Shown: positions 63,125-64,000 of the stretch, piece after piece | Layout: every line of letters begins with the position of its first letter | Numbering within the stretch: position 1 is the first letter of the stretch | Assembly: GCF_001649575.2 (NCBI RefSeq) | Contig: NC_051434.1 | Location: 5,101,460 to 5,165,459, forward strand | Direction of reading: 5' to 3' | DNA from: Kryptolebias marmoratus | Lineage: Eukaryota; Chordata; Actinopteri; Cyprinodontiformes; Rivulidae | DNA: 64,000 bases | Position numbers and translations under genes: made by a program | The notes under the pieces: model-generated | What the model was told of the DNA's origin: nothing | The model's input: the letters and a program-made list of their open reading frames with translations, nothing else | Database searches by the model: none

Positions 63125-64000
63125 CTGCACAGAAACAGAGACTTTAATAAATCACTTTTTCCTTTTCTTTTTAGCTCGTCATCTGATTGACTTAAATATG
63201 TTTGAACAGCACAGATTCTTTAATGACTTATTCATGGTGGTTGTTTTTAAATCTAACACATTAAATAAACTCATAACTTTATTTATGCAGCACATTTAAA
63301 ACGACTAAGGTTGACCAAAGGGCTTGACAGTCAAAGTAGAGAACAAAACACTTAAATAAAACATAGAATAAGAATAATTATATAAAATACAGATATAAAA
63401 GTATAGTATCTAATAAAACTGTGTGCTCCATTTAAATTAAAAAGGAGGTATTTAAGTCTCTTTAGTCTGAGCTCTGCATATATTAAAAGGTAACAAACAA
63501 ATTAAAATAAGAATATATTTAATTCTTATTATCAGTATTGAGAATATATGTTTTGTCTGAAGTAATAAACATGGTTAATATAACTTATTAAGATTAATAT
63601 GAGTTTTTGCTCCTGTTGATACTCAGTAAGGCTGGTTGAAGTGTTTTAAAATGACCTTTTTAACCAAACAAATATACTTTTTTGTCAGTTTTAATCATAT
63701 CTTAGATTTGTTTTCATTCACTCAACAAGACTGATTCACTTTCACAAACTCAGTGTGACTTCAAGCAAATCTGACCAATAAAATTAAAAATATTTATGAA
63801 AGGAGAATTAATTCGATCCAGTCAGGCCTAAAACATCATGTTTACTGATAGAATTGATTTGGCTTGAAAGAAAAAAGGCATAAATTGTGTTTTTTCCCCA
63901 CAGATTTGATTAATTTATTTCAACATTTCTTTCTTTTTCGCTGCTCGTGCCTCCTGCTTGGAGGAGCAATAATAACCTCAGCATGAGACCACGAAGATTT
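63125..64000 (-). other. cdc42se1: cdc42se1 intron, running off the window
   Basis: AT-rich sequence upstream of the first visible exon, with acceptor TTTCTGTGCAG at 63125-63135. No further exon or recognisable repeat is seen before the window ends. Confidence 0.5.

Overview
This is nuclear DNA from a ray-finned (teleost) fish. Every gene is split into short exons with GT-AG introns, often with introns of only 80 to 600 bases. All encoded proteins are vertebrate orthologues, and the gaps hold teleost-type interspersed repeats, palindromic MITEs and many microsatellites. The species cannot be named from the sequence alone. Gene names come from my recall of the vertebrate protein families. Exon borders were set by hand from splice consensus, reading phase and protein conservation. 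For all five complete genes the exon lengths sum to an exact multiple of three.

Layout, left to right: a degenerate dispersed repeat (1-480). An inverted partial copy of a mindy1 exon with its flanking introns (539-1229). mindy1 on the plus strand (coding 3121-8210), a Lys48-specific deubiquitinase. A GGAT-type minisatellite (10.7-11.05 kb) lying between convergent genes. pi4kb on the minus strand (coding 25173 down to 15827), Golgi phosphatidylinositol 4-kinase beta. An array of diverged TACCAGGTA units (28.9-29.5 kb). rfx5 on the minus strand (40330 down to 34893), the MHC class II X-box regulator, with a convincing U12-type AT-AC intron. psmb4 on the minus strand (46695 down to 43419), 20S proteasome subunit beta-7. 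bnipl on the plus strand (48847-52920), a BCH-domain protein. A repeat-rich gap (53.5-59.5 kb). The 3' part of cdc42se1 on the minus strand (63124 down to 61955), whose 5' end lies beyond the window.

The gene set matches human 1q21.3 (MINDY1, BNIPL, CDC42SE1, PI4KB, RFX5, PSMB4). The order differs: here the PI4KB-RFX5-PSMB4 block sits between MINDY1 and BNIPL-CDC42SE1, and PRUNE1 and SELENBP1 are not seen. The genes do not form one pathway. They are ordinary housekeeping and immune-regulation genes in conserved synteny.

I found no previously undescribed multigene system. The most unusual signals are the inverted mindy1 exon copy, the AT-AC intron in rfx5, a four-copy dispersed repeat family that carries many consensus 5' splice sites, and a (TATC)37 tract that forms the 3' splice-site region of a bnipl intron.
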